Part shown: positions 51,765 through 59,715 of the stretch, piece after piece | Layout of the letters: every line of letters starts with the position of its first letter | Numbering within the stretch: position 1 is the first letter of the stretch | Assembly: GCF_003231275.1 (NCBI RefSeq) | Contig: NZ_QKVL01000005.1 | Location: forward strand, 62,001-126,000 | Source: Pseudomonas huaxiensis | GTDB lineage: Bacteria > Pseudomonadota > Gammaproteobacteria > Pseudomonadales > Pseudomonadaceae | DNA length: 64,000 bases | Direction: 5' to 3' | Translations under genes and position numbers: made by a program | Notes under the pieces: model-generated | The model's database searches: none | The model's input: the letters and a program-made list of their open reading frames with translations, nothing else | Told to the model about the DNA's origin: nothing

Positions 51765-52321
51765 GCATGCACTCCGGTGAAATGGTGATCCAGCCAGGGA
51801 TGGGCGGCATCCCGGGCCGACAGATTCTTGACAGGTAGCGGCCAGCCGATTGCCAGCCGCGGGTCATGCACCGACAGCCCGCCTTCGCGGCCCGGCGCGT
51901 AGTCGGCGCTGTGCAGGTAAAGCAACTCCGCTTCCTCACTCAGCACCTGGAAGCCGTGGGCGAAACCCGCCGGGATCAGCAGGCTGCGGCCATCGCCGGC
52001 GCTCAGGCGCTCGGCATGCCACTGCAGGAAGGTCGGCGAGCCGCTGCGCAGGTCTACCGCCACGTCCCACACCTCGCCGCGCAGGCAGGTGATCAGCTTG
52101 GCTTCCGGGGTGTCGCCCTGCTGGTAATGCAGGCCGCGCACGGAGCCGGCGCCGAGGGTCTGCGAATGGTTGATCTGGCGCACGTGAAACGGCGTGCCCA
52201 ATTCGCTCAGGCCGCCTTCGCAGAACAGCCGGGCGAACTGGCCACGGGCATCGCCGTGGCGCTTGTGCTGCACGCTGAACAGCCCCGCCAGCGGCAGGGA
52301 TTGCAACAGCAGATCGCTCAC
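51761..52321 (-). CDS. RfbC-like NDP-4-keto-6-deoxyhexose 3,5-epimerase
   Basis: 186 residues of the cupin RmlC family. SVRGLHYQQGD carries the catalytic His; GEVWDVAVDLRSGSPTFLQW, LLIPAGFAHGFQVLSEEAEL and LYLHSADYAPGREGG are family blocks. It would epimerise the CDP-4-keto-6-deoxyglucose made by RfbG; the usual rhamnose enzyme uses dTDP. GTG start at 52319-52321 overlapping the rfbG stop (GTGA). Confidence 0.88.
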   Translation of the reverse strand: MSDLLLQSLPLAGLFSVQHKRHGDARGQFARLFCEGGLSELGTPFHVRQINHSQTLGAGSVRGLHYQQGDTPEAKLITCLRGEVWDVAVDLRSGSPTFLQWHAERLSAGDGRSLLIPAGFAHGFQVLSEEAELLYLHSADYAPGREGGLSVHDPRLAIGWPLPVKNLSARDAAHPWLDHHFTGVHA

Positions 52322-53400
52322 GACAGCTCCGCGTACAGGTTCAGTTGATCGAGGGTGACGGCCCTCAAGTCATCGCCGCGCTTCCACGCCAGGTGCCACT
52401 CCAGGGTGTGCTCCAGGCATTCACGCAGCGACCAGCGGGTGCGCCAGCCGAGCAGTTGCCGGGCACGGCCACTGTCCAGGCGCAGGACGCCGGCTTCGTG
52501 CAACTCGCTTGGCTCGACCCGCATACCCGGCGCGTCCGGCCATTGCCGGGACAGGTGAGTGACGACATCGCCAACGCTGCACATATCGCCTTCGTTCGGA
52601 CCGAAGTTCCAGGCGCCGGAAAACTCCGGGCCGTTGCTGTACAACCGGTGCGCCAGCAACAGGTAGCCGGCCAGCGGCTCCAGGGCGTGTTGCCACGGGC
52701 GGACCGCCTGTGGATAACGCAGGATCACCGGCTCGCCGGCGGACCACGCCTTGAGCACGTCGGGAATCAGCCGCTCTGCGGCGAAGTCGCCGCCACCGAG
52801 GACGTTGCCGGCCCGCGCCGTGGCCAGGGCCAGGCCGTGTTCGGCATGGCTCGCCGGCGGGAAGAAGGACGCGCTGTACGACTGCGCCAACAGTTCGCAG
52901 CAGGCCTTGCTGCTGCTGTAGGGATCGTGCCCGCCCAGCGCTTCGTTCTCACGGTACGGCCACGGCCATTCCTGGTTGGCGTAGACCTTGTCGGTGGTGA
53001 CCAGCACTACCGAGCGCACGCCGCCGATCTGGCGGATCGCTTCCAGCAGGTTGAGGGTGCCGATGACGTTGCTGGAATAGGTACCCAGCGGATCGCGGTA
53101 CGCCTCGCGCACCAGCGGTTGCGCGGCCAGGTGCAGGACGATTTCCGGCTTCGCCTCGGCCACCACTTCCAGCAGCGCGCCGAGATCACGCAAGTCACCG
53201 CGGACGTCCTTGATGTCGCGGCCGACGTTGGCCAGTTCGAACAGGCTCGGCTCGGTGGCGGGGTCAAGAGCAAAGCCGGTGACCTCCGCCCCCAGCTCAC
53301 GCAGCCACAGTGCCAGCCAACTGCCCTTGAAGCCGGTGTGGCCCGTCAGCAGGACGCGCTTGCCTTCCCAGAATTCACGACTCACGCCCACTGTTTCCAT
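52318..53400 (-). CDS. rfbG: RfbG, CDP-glucose 4,6-dehydratase
   Basis: A 360-residue short-chain dehydrogenase. It opens [20 protein letters not shown] (NAD-binding motif of the CDP-glucose dehydratases), then [37 protein letters not shown] and catalytic [15 protein letters not shown]. Product: CDP-4-keto-6-deoxyglucose. It overlaps rfbF by 19 bp, so the true start could be a GTG at VSREFWEG, six codons in. Confidence 0.93.
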   Translation of the reverse strand: METVGVSREFWEGKRVLLTGHTGFKGSWLALWLRELGAEVTGFALDPATEPSLFELANVGRDIKDVRGDLRDLGALLEVVAEAKPEIVLHLAAQPLVREAYRDPLGTYSSNVIGTLNLLEAIRQIGGVRSVVLVTTDKVYANQEWPWPYRENEALGGHDPYSSSKACCELLAQSYSASFFPPASHAEHGLALATARAGNVLGGGDFAAERLIPDVLKAWSAGEPVILRYPQAVRPWQHALEPLAGYLLLAHRLYSNGPEFSGAWNFGPNEGDMCSVGDVVTHLSRQWPDAPGMRVEPSELHEAGVLRLDSGRARQLLGWRTRWSLRECLEHTLEWHLAWKRGDDLRAVTLDQLNLYAELS

Positions 53401-54155
53401 GGTGCCTCCCCGCTCTGCCAGAGTTGTTCCAGGTGATTCTTGTCACGCAGGGTGTCCATCGGATGCCAGAAGCCGTCGTGCTGGAACGCCTGCAACTGGT
53501 CTTCGGCGGCCAGTTGAATCAGCGGCTCGGATTCCCAGGAGGTCTGGTCGTCGGCGATATACGGCAGCACCTTCGGCGAGAGCACGAAGAAGCCGCCGTT
53601 GATCCAGCCGCCATCACCGCGGGGTTTCTCGATGAAGCCGCTGACCTTGTCGCCGTCACGCTCCAGCGCGCCGTAGCGTCCGGGCGGCTGCACTGCGGTA
53701 ACCGTGGCGAGCTTGCCGTGCTCCAGATGGAAATCCACCAGCGCGCCGATGTTGATATCCGACACGCCGTCGCCGTAGGTGAAGCAGAATGCCTGTTCGC
53801 CTTCCAGGTAACGCGAGGCGCGGCGCAGACGGCCGCCGGTCATGGTTTCTTCCCCGGTATCGACCAGGGTGACGCGCCAGGGCTCGCTGTAGTTCTGATG
53901 GACGTCCATGCGGTTGTTGCACATGTCGAACGTGACGTCGGAGGTATGCAGGAAGTAGTTGGCGAAGAAGTCCTTGATCGCGTAGCCCTTGTAGCCGAGG
54001 CAGATCACGAAGTCGTGGATCCCGTGGGCCGAATACTGCTTCATGATGTGCCAGAGAATTGGCTTCCCGCCGATTTCGATCATCGGCTTGGGTTTGAGGT
54101 GCGACTCTTCGCTGATGCGCGTGCCCAGTCCACCGGCCAGTATTACCGCCTTCAT
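53382..54155 (-). CDS. rfbF: RfbF, glucose-1-phosphate cytidylyltransferase
   Basis: A 257-residue nucleotidyltransferase with [59 protein letters not shown] and [19 protein letters not shown] ending ([20 protein letters not shown]), all diagnostic of the CTP-using enzyme rather than RmlA. It makes CDP-glucose and is the first gene of the cassette. Upstream are an inverted repeat and a possible sigma-54 element. Confidence 0.95.
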   Translation of the reverse strand: MKAVILAGGLGTRISEESHLKPKPMIEIGGKPILWHIMKQYSAHGIHDFVICLGYKGYAIKDFFANYFLHTSDVTFDMCNNRMDVHQNYSEPWRVTLVDTGEETMTGGRLRRASRYLEGEQAFCFTYGDGVSDINIGALVDFHLEHGKLATVTAVQPPGRYGALERDGDKVSGFIEKPRGDGGWINGGFFVLSPKVLPYIADDQTSWESEPLIQLAAEDQLQAFQHDGFWHPMDTLRDKNHLEQLWQSGEAPWKQWA

Positions 54156-54203
54156 GTCATCCCCTCTTGTTCGTCACCGGCTCGCGCGCGGCGGGCCGTC
54201 CTT

Positions 54204-54238
54204 ATAAATCACGCGCGACGTGGCAGCGCGGGATTTAT
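54204..54238. repeat. Inverted repeat in the rfbF leader
   Basis: ATAAATCACGCGC (54204-54216) and GCGCGGGATTTAT (54226-54238) form a 13-bp inverted repeat with one mismatch and a 9-bp loop. It lies 48 bp before the rfbF ATG and within about 20 bp of the possible sigma-54 element, so it would be near the start of the transcript: an operator or a leader hairpin. Confidence 0.6.
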
Positions 54239-54257
54239 GGCGATATCAGAGGGGACT

Positions 54258-54273
54258 TGCAGGAAACGCGCCA
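54258..54273 (-). promoter_or_regulatory. Candidate sigma-54 promoter of the CDP-sugar operon
   Basis: The minus strand reads TGGCGCGTTTCCTGCA, with GG-N10-GC spacing and only single changes in the -24 box (G for A) and the -12 box (C for T). It lies about 103 nt before the rfbF ATG. Confidence 0.5.
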
Positions 54274-54339
54274 AGCCGGGGGCGGTGTGAGGCCGGCGGA
54301 TTGAGGCAGGTCAGTGAAAGATTGGGTTCGTTGGTGGCC

Positions 54340-54408
54340 TCATCGCTGGCAAGCCAGCTCCCACAGTGAGGACCGAGAATCCTGTGGGAGCTGGCTTGCC
54401 AGCGATGA
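54340..54408. repeat. REPIN element upstream of the CDP-sugar cassette
   Basis: A perfect 27-bp inverted repeat: left arm 54340-54366 (TCATCGCTGGCAAGCCAGCT...), right arm 54382-54408 (...TGGCTTGCCAGCGATGA), 15-bp loop. Same family as 13761-13828 and nearly the same arms. It lies just after the 1195-residue glycosyltransferase gene and before the rfbF promoter region. Confidence 0.92.
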
Positions 54409-54430
54409 GACCCGAGCCTCACCACACCTC

Positions 54431-57400
54431 TCAGCTCGGCATCCACCCGTCATACCAGACCTGAATATTCTCCGGCCGCAACACGTAGTTGCGCATCACC
54501 TCGTCATGCAACTGGTCGCCCATCCGGTAGCTGGCATCGGGGTCAGCCAGGTGCATGCGGATTGCCTCCAGCCATTCTTCGGTGGAGTTGCTCTTGACCC
54601 GGGTGCACGGCAGGTAGCCGCGATAGGCCGCGGTGTCGGTGACGATCACTGGATAACCGCAGGCGCCGTATTCAAGCAGGCGCAGGTTGCTCTTGCAGTC
54701 GTTGAAGATGTGGAATTCCAGCGGCGCCAACGCCAGGTCGAGGTTGAGGCTGGTCAGCTTGGCCGGGTAGGCCGACAGGCCCACCGGTGGATGGAACTCA
54801 TGGATGTACGGCCGCAGGTCCGGCGGGCACATGCCGAAGAACACCCACTCGACCTCGTTGGCCAAGGTCTTGACCACGTCGGCAATGACTTCCAGGTCGC
54901 CGGTGTGGCTGGTGCCGCCACCCCAGCCAACCCGTGGCTTTTTCGAAGTACGGCGCTGGCCACGACGGCCGACCCACAGTTCTTCTGCAAGCAGGTTAGG
55001 CAGCACGCGAATGTCGTGGTGGGTGTCGCGCAGGGCATCGGCCAGCGGTTCGGTGGAAACCACCAGACGGTCGCAGCGGGCGATGCCACGACGCAGCGAG
55101 CCTTCGAGGTCGCGCGGGGTATGCTTGAGGTGGCCGTTTTTCTTCGGCACCTTGATCACGTAGTCATCCAGTTCGTAGATGACGAAGCCCTTGGAGTAGT
55201 TCTTCAGCCGCTCGATTTCCTTGATGAAACCTTCGGTGTAGCGTCCCTGGAGAATCACCACATCCGGCGAACTGCGTTCCAGCTCGACGCTGGTGGGAAT
55301 CTCGAAATACTGCTGCTGGGTGACCCAGCCCGCCGCTTCCAGTTCGGTCAGCGGCTTGGTTACCCGGTAATGGCCGACCGCGGTCTTGTTCATCGGCAAG
55401 GCCAGTACGTGGGGCAGCGAACGGCCGAGGAACGGCAGCCAGCCTTCCTTGAGCCCGGGCTCCAGGCGGAAGGCCGAGCCCTTGAGGGTCAGGTTGATGT
55501 TGTAGGCCGGATCGCGGGCGATGATCGGCATCCAGTCACGCTGGAACGCCTCATGCTGTTCGGCCAGGACCACCTGCCGCGCCGCTTCCTTCTGCGGATC
55601 CGGCGCAGGTCCCGGCGGGGTGTCCAGCACCAGTCGCGCACGCGGCGTCCAGACGCTGAGGTAACCGGCCTGGCGCATACGCAGGCTGAGGTCGACATCG
55701 CTGAACGCGGCGTTGAAGCGGGCGTCATTCAAGCCGCCCAGTTCCAGGAACAGATGTTTGCGCAGCAGCACGCATTCAGCGCTGAGCACCGTGTAGTTCT
55801 GCGCCACTTGCAGGCGTTGCATGTAGCCGCCCGCCTGAACCATTTCGCCCACGAACGGCGAATACACCGAGCCGCGCAAGCCCAGCACGCCCCCCGCGTT
55901 GACCACCAGACCTTCGGCGTTGCACAGCTCGGCGCCGACCATCCCCACTTCCGGACGCTGGCCGTGGGCAAGCAAGACGTCTAGCCAGTCGCCGTCGGTG
56001 ACAACGGTGAACGGGTTGAGCATCAGCAAGTAATCGCCACGGGCATGCTGCGCGGCCAGGTTCTGCTGTGCGGCGAACGAGGTTTCCTCGTCCAGCGACA
56101 ATACCCGCAGGCGCTCGCCACCCATCTGCGCCATGGCCGCCAGCCAGACGCGGGATTCCTCGCGTTCACTGGCGTTGTCCAGCACCAGTACTTCGTAGTG
56201 AGGGTACGTGGTCTTGCCCAGCACGCTTTCCAGACAGCGCTCCAGCGCGGCCACCTGGTCGCGGAAGCTGATGATCAGGGTCACCAGCGGCTGTGAGGCG
56301 TGCAGGTAGCGAATCTGGTTGATCGCACCGCCCGCTTCATTTTCCAGGCGGTAGTCCAGGCCCAGGCGCTGCAGGTGAGCCTGTAGCACACGCGGGTTTT
56401 CCGCGACCACCGGCGCCGAGGACAGCCAAGCGGCGTAGCCAAACGCAGACTCCACCAGCACTTCGGGAATGTGCTCGATGGTTTGCGGGCCCTGGCTTTC
56501 GACCAGACGCCACAGCAGGTCATGGGGTGCCAGTTCGCGATAGCCCGCAGCAAAGCCGCCGGCCGCGAGGAATTGCGTGCGGGAGAACGCCAGCACTCGG
56601 CCGGTGAAGGGATAGGCCCGCTGCAGGTCGAGGTTGAAGTCAGGCTTGAACACCGGATCCTGCGACTCGCCCTCCAGCAGCCCGCCCTCGTCGCCATAGC
56701 AACAGGCGATCTGCGGCAAGCGCACCGCGCGCTCGGCCAGCAGCATCAGGCTGAACTCGCTCAGACGGTCACCCGCGCGCAGCAGATAGAACCAGTCGAC
56801 ACCTTCCAGTTCGGGCAGCAGCTCATTGAGTTGCTGCCCCCAGTCCGCTTGCAGCGGGCGGCCGATCAGGGTGTCGTCGAGACTGGACGCAACGCGGGCG
56901 CTGGACAGCACCAGTGTGCTGGCCGCGCCGTAGCATTGACGGTTGATGCTCTCCACGGTGCGTTGCAGCGCCGGGCTGTCGCCCTCGGCATCAATCACCA
57001 CCACGGCGATTCGCGGGCGCCAGTCCCAGTGTTCGCTCAGGCGCATCAACCGGCGCAGGACAAGGGGATCCTGACGGCAGCCCAGCCACTTGCCATAGAG
57101 GTCGGCAAAGGTGTCGCTGTCGAAACCCACCTGCGATTCCTGGATCGCCTGCAAGCCGCGCAGTACGTGAACCAGGAACAGGTTTTCCCATGTCCGCGGC
57201 ACCACCCGGCCATCCACCGGCAACACATGAATCCGCGCCCAGCCAGTAAAACTCTCGGTGGCCGGCGGGCGCGCGGCGAGCATGCTGCGCAGCCACTGCA
57301 ACTCGGCGACACGTGCCGCCACCATCTGCGGTTGCTGGCGCAACTGGTCGGGGTGGATGCGCTCGATGCAGTGCATCTGCGCCGTCACCACCAGATTGCC

Positions 57401-58018
57401 GCGACGCAGCAGGCAGATGAACAGCGCGAAGTCGAGCAGCGCAACGAAGCCCGCCTGCACCAGTGCCGGCAGCAGTTCGTTGAGGTCGCTGGTGCGCATC
57501 AGGGTATTGCTGAAACCACCGATGAAGTTCAGCGGATTGCTGTCGAAGAAATCCAGCAGGTCGTCGCCGTTGTAAACCGTGGCGCCCCAACTGAACCAGC
57601 TGTTTTCCAGGCGCTGAGACAGCGCGAAGTCCTGACCGTCGGCGAGGTTGCGGCGAGTGGTGACCAGGCTGACGTCGTCGTTGGCGAGGAACAGGCGCAT
57701 CTCGCTGCTGATGCAATCGGCCATCAACCGATCGTCGTCGCAGAGGAATTGCACGTAGTCGCCCCGCGCCAGTTCAAGCCCCGCCAGCAGGTTGCCGCCC
57801 AGGCCCAGTGGCTGTGGGTTGCGCTGGTAGTAGAGCGGGCAGCGGGCGAGCGGGTCCAGCTCATCCACCAGCGCCTTGATTTCGTCGCCTTCGCTATCGT
57901 CGCAGACGATGACTTCGAGGTTTTCGTAGTTCTGGGCCAGGGCACTGACCAGCGCCGCACGGAAGAAACGGGGATTGCAGGCGGGAATGACGAGACTGAC
58001 AAGAGGCGCTGGGTTCAC
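54431..58018 (-). CDS. fgtA: 1195-residue multidomain flagellin glycosyltransferase (FgtA/Fgt1-like)
   Basis: Several glycosyltransferase modules in one chain. GT2 at about 5-230 (VSLVIPACNPRFFRAALVSA, YVQFLCDDDRLMADCISSEM). A degenerate GT2-like middle (about 335-560; IAVVVIDAEGDSPALQRTVE). A second intact GT2 at about 585-810 (VTLIISFRDQVAALERCLES, YEVLVLDNASEREESRVWLA, FSDVDLSLRMRQAGYLSVWT). A C-terminal GT4/GT1-type domain at about 880-1190 (KGFVIYELDDYVIKVPKKNG, VGWGGGTSHTGDLEVIADVV, RLLEYGACGYPVIVTDTAAY). P. aeruginosa FgtA (PA1091) and P. syringae Fgt1 have this size and build and glycosylate flagellin. Start is a GTG at 58016-58018 with a weak ribosome site. Confidence 0.85.
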   Translation of the reverse strand: MNPAPLVSLVIPACNPRFFRAALVSALAQNYENLEVIVCDDSEGDEIKALVDELDPLARCPLYYQRNPQPLGLGGNLLAGLELARGDYVQFLCDDDRLMADCISSEMRLFLANDDVSLVTTRRNLADGQDFALSQRLENSWFSWGATVYNGDDLLDFFDSNPLNFIGGFSNTLMRTSDLNELLPALVQAGFVALLDFALFICLLRRGNLVVTAQMHCIERIHPDQLRQQPQMVAARVAELQWLRSMLAARPPATESFTGWARIHVLPVDGRVVPRTWENLFLVHVLRGLQAIQESQVGFDSDTFADLYGKWLGCRQDPLVLRRLMRLSEHWDWRPRIAVVVIDAEGDSPALQRTVESINRQCYGAASTLVLSSARVASSLDDTLIGRPLQADWGQQLNELLPELEGVDWFYLLRAGDRLSEFSLMLLAERAVRLPQIACCYGDEGGLLEGESQDPVFKPDFNLDLQRAYPFTGRVLAFSRTQFLAAGGFAAGYRELAPHDLLWRLVESQGPQTIEHIPEVLVESAFGYAAWLSSAPVVAENPRVLQAHLQRLGLDYRLENEAGGAINQIRYLHASQPLVTLIISFRDQVAALERCLESVLGKTTYPHYEVLVLDNASEREESRVWLAAMAQMGGERLRVLSLDEETSFAAQQNLAAQHARGDYLLMLNPFTVVTDGDWLDVLLAHGQRPEVGMVGAELCNAEGLVVNAGGVLGLRGSVYSPFVGEMVQAGGYMQRLQVAQNYTVLSAECVLLRKHLFLELGGLNDARFNAAFSDVDLSLRMRQAGYLSVWTPRARLVLDTPPGPAPDPQKEAARQVVLAEQHEAFQRDWMPIIARDPAYNINLTLKGSAFRLEPGLKEGWLPFLGRSLPHVLALPMNKTAVGHYRVTKPLTELEAAGWVTQQQYFEIPTSVELERSSPDVVILQGRYTEGFIKEIERLKNYSKGFVIYELDDYVIKVPKKNGHLKHTPRDLEGSLRRGIARCDRLVVSTEPLADALRDTHHDIRVLPNLLAEELWVGRRGQRRTSKKPRVGWGGGTSHTGDLEVIADVVKTLANEVEWVFFGMCPPDLRPYIHEFHPPVGLSAYPAKLTSLNLDLALAPLEFHIFNDCKSNLRLLEYGACGYPVIVTDTAAYRGYLPCTRVKSNSTEEWLEAIRMHLADPDASYRMGDQLHDEVMRNYVLRPENIQVWYDGWMPS

Positions 58019-58094
58019 GACGAAGACTCTCGACCGGTGACTGCCCTCGGAGGAAATTCAGAACAGTCTGGACCGTGGGGATAAGGAAGGCGAG

Positions 58095-58122
58095 CCGCCG
58101 TCCCGAACCAACGGGACAGCGG
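58095..58122 (-). terminator. Possible terminator hairpin after flgL
   Basis: CCGCTGTCCCG and CGGGACGGCGG on the minus strand form an 11-bp stem (one G-T pair) around a 6-nt loop, 12 bp after the flgL stop. No T-run follows, so termination would need Rho or it may act only as an mRNA 3' stabiliser. Confidence 0.4.
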
Positions 58123-58133
58123 GCATGCAGCAG

Positions 58134-59702
58134 TTACAGAACCTTGAACAGGCTCAACTGGCTAACGCGGCTGAAGGCCATTTGCGAGGCTTCAAGCATG
58201 GTCTTTTGCAGGGTCAGGCGGGTCATCACCTCGGCCGGATCGGAATCACGAATCGACGACTGGGTGGTGGAGTTGGCAATGCTCAGGCTTTCGTTGGCCA
58301 GCTCTTGCAGGTCCAGCGCCTTGCCCCGTGCACCGATCGAGGTGACGGTGTAGGCCACTTGGTTCTGCCCGCTGCCGATGTTGGCGATGGCCGAGTCGAG
58401 TGCAGCGCGCAGTTCCTGCGAGGCCTTTTCGCTGCCGTCGATCGGTTTCTCCAGCGCCTGGCGCAACTGGCTGACGGTGTCGAGGATGTTCTGGGTATGG
58501 TGCTTGTTGACCGTCACGCTGTACTGCTCGCCGTCGACCGGCGTAGCGCTGAAATCGAACTTGACCCCGGCGGCGGTGACGGAGGTAGCACCCGCCGCCA
58601 CCGTACCGTTGGCGACCGGACGGCTGCCGGAGGACAGCGGTTGGGCATAGAGCTCATAGTTGCCGCCAGTGGTGAACTTGATCACCGCACCTTCCGGGAA
58701 GGACTTGGCGTAGAGGTCCGCGTCGACCACCGAGGTACCGGTCATCTGCACGCCGGAACCGTTGCCCGGGCTTGCGGTGCCGGTGATGGTGTCCGGCTTG
58801 GACTGCAGGGTGAACTGGTGTCCCGTGATCAACGCGTCGGTCTCGCCGCTCTTCAGGTTGAAGTTCAACTTCAGGTCGACACCGCGGAAGCTCACGGCGA
58901 CCCCGCCGGCAGTGGTTGAGTTGAACACGCCGTTGCCGCTGGCCTCGGAGGTGTAGTCGTTGCCAGCCTGGTCCTTGATCGAGAACTGGGTCGGGCTGAC
59001 CATGGTGATGACGTACGGCTCGTCGGCACGGAAGGCATCGTTGTAGTTGATATCAGCGGACACCTGGCCATTGGACAGCGCCACCCGTACATCCGCAGCG
59101 TTGGTCGGTGAGGTGACGGTGGTCTGCGTGCGGCTGGTGTTCAGCGCTTGCTGGAAGGTCGCCCAGCCGCTGTCGTTGCCTGCCATGGTCAGCATGTCGC
59201 CAACTTGCAGTTGCAGTTGGGTCTGGTCGCCCTGGTAGCTGTAGGTGCCATCGGCGTTGCGCACGAACGGCTGGGTATCACCCTTGGAACCGGAGAACAG
59301 GTACTGACCGTTCTCATCGCGGGTGTTCATCAGGCTCAGCAACTGCTCTTCGAGCTTGCCCAGTTCAGTGGCAGTGGCTTTACGCTCGGTGTCGGTGAAG
59401 CCTGCGTTACCCGCGCCCAGCGCCAGTTCGTTGACCCGCTGCAGGATGGTGTTGATCGAGTTGAGCGTGGTCTCGGACTGACTCAGGCTGTTGCGAATCA
59501 TGCCGGTGTTGGTGTCGTACTGGGCCAGCATCGAACTCTGGTGATCGAGTTGCAGCAGACGGGCCGCGCCCACCGGATCGTCAGCGGCGGTACGCACGCG
59601 GATCAGGTCGCTGGCCTCTTCGCCGGTCTTCACCACGTTGGAGTAGTTCCGCTGATAGTTGGAAGCGCTGGTTTCGTAATACTGGGAAGTAGAGATACGC
59701 AC
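58134..59702 (-). CDS. flgL: FlgL, hook-filament junction protein (HAP3)
   Basis: A 522-residue flagellin-family junction protein. The N-terminal D0-D1 reads MRISTSQYYETSASNYQRNY and ASDLIRVRTAADDPVGAARL; the C-terminal region ends TLQKTMLEASQMAFSRVSQL SLFKVL. Enteric FlgL is about 317 residues; the excess is a Thr/Ser/Gly-rich insert (about 190-400) exposed on the surface. GTG start at 59700-59702, 13 bp after flgK. Confidence 0.95.
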   Translation of the reverse strand: MRISTSQYYETSASNYQRNYSNVVKTGEEASDLIRVRTAADDPVGAARLLQLDHQSSMLAQYDTNTGMIRNSLSQSETTLNSINTILQRVNELALGAGNAGFTDTERKATATELGKLEEQLLSLMNTRDENGQYLFSGSKGDTQPFVRNADGTYSYQGDQTQLQLQVGDMLTMAGNDSGWATFQQALNTSRTQTTVTSPTNAADVRVALSNGQVSADINYNDAFRADEPYVITMVSPTQFSIKDQAGNDYTSEASGNGVFNSTTAGGVAVSFRGVDLKLNFNLKSGETDALITGHQFTLQSKPDTITGTASPGNGSGVQMTGTSVVDADLYAKSFPEGAVIKFTTGGNYELYAQPLSSGSRPVANGTVAAGATSVTAAGVKFDFSATPVDGEQYSVTVNKHHTQNILDTVSQLRQALEKPIDGSEKASQELRAALDSAIANIGSGQNQVAYTVTSIGARGKALDLQELANESLSIANSTTQSSIRDSDPAEVMTRLTLQKTMLEASQMAFSRVSQLSLFKVL

Positions 59703-59715
59703 GGTCTACGACTCC

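Noticed and set aside
47863..54155. CDP-sugar cassette as an O-antigen locus
   Set aside because: Possible, but there is no Wzx, Wzy or Wzz gene and it lies between flagellin-type transferases and fliC with no membrane transferase, so flagellin is the more economical target.
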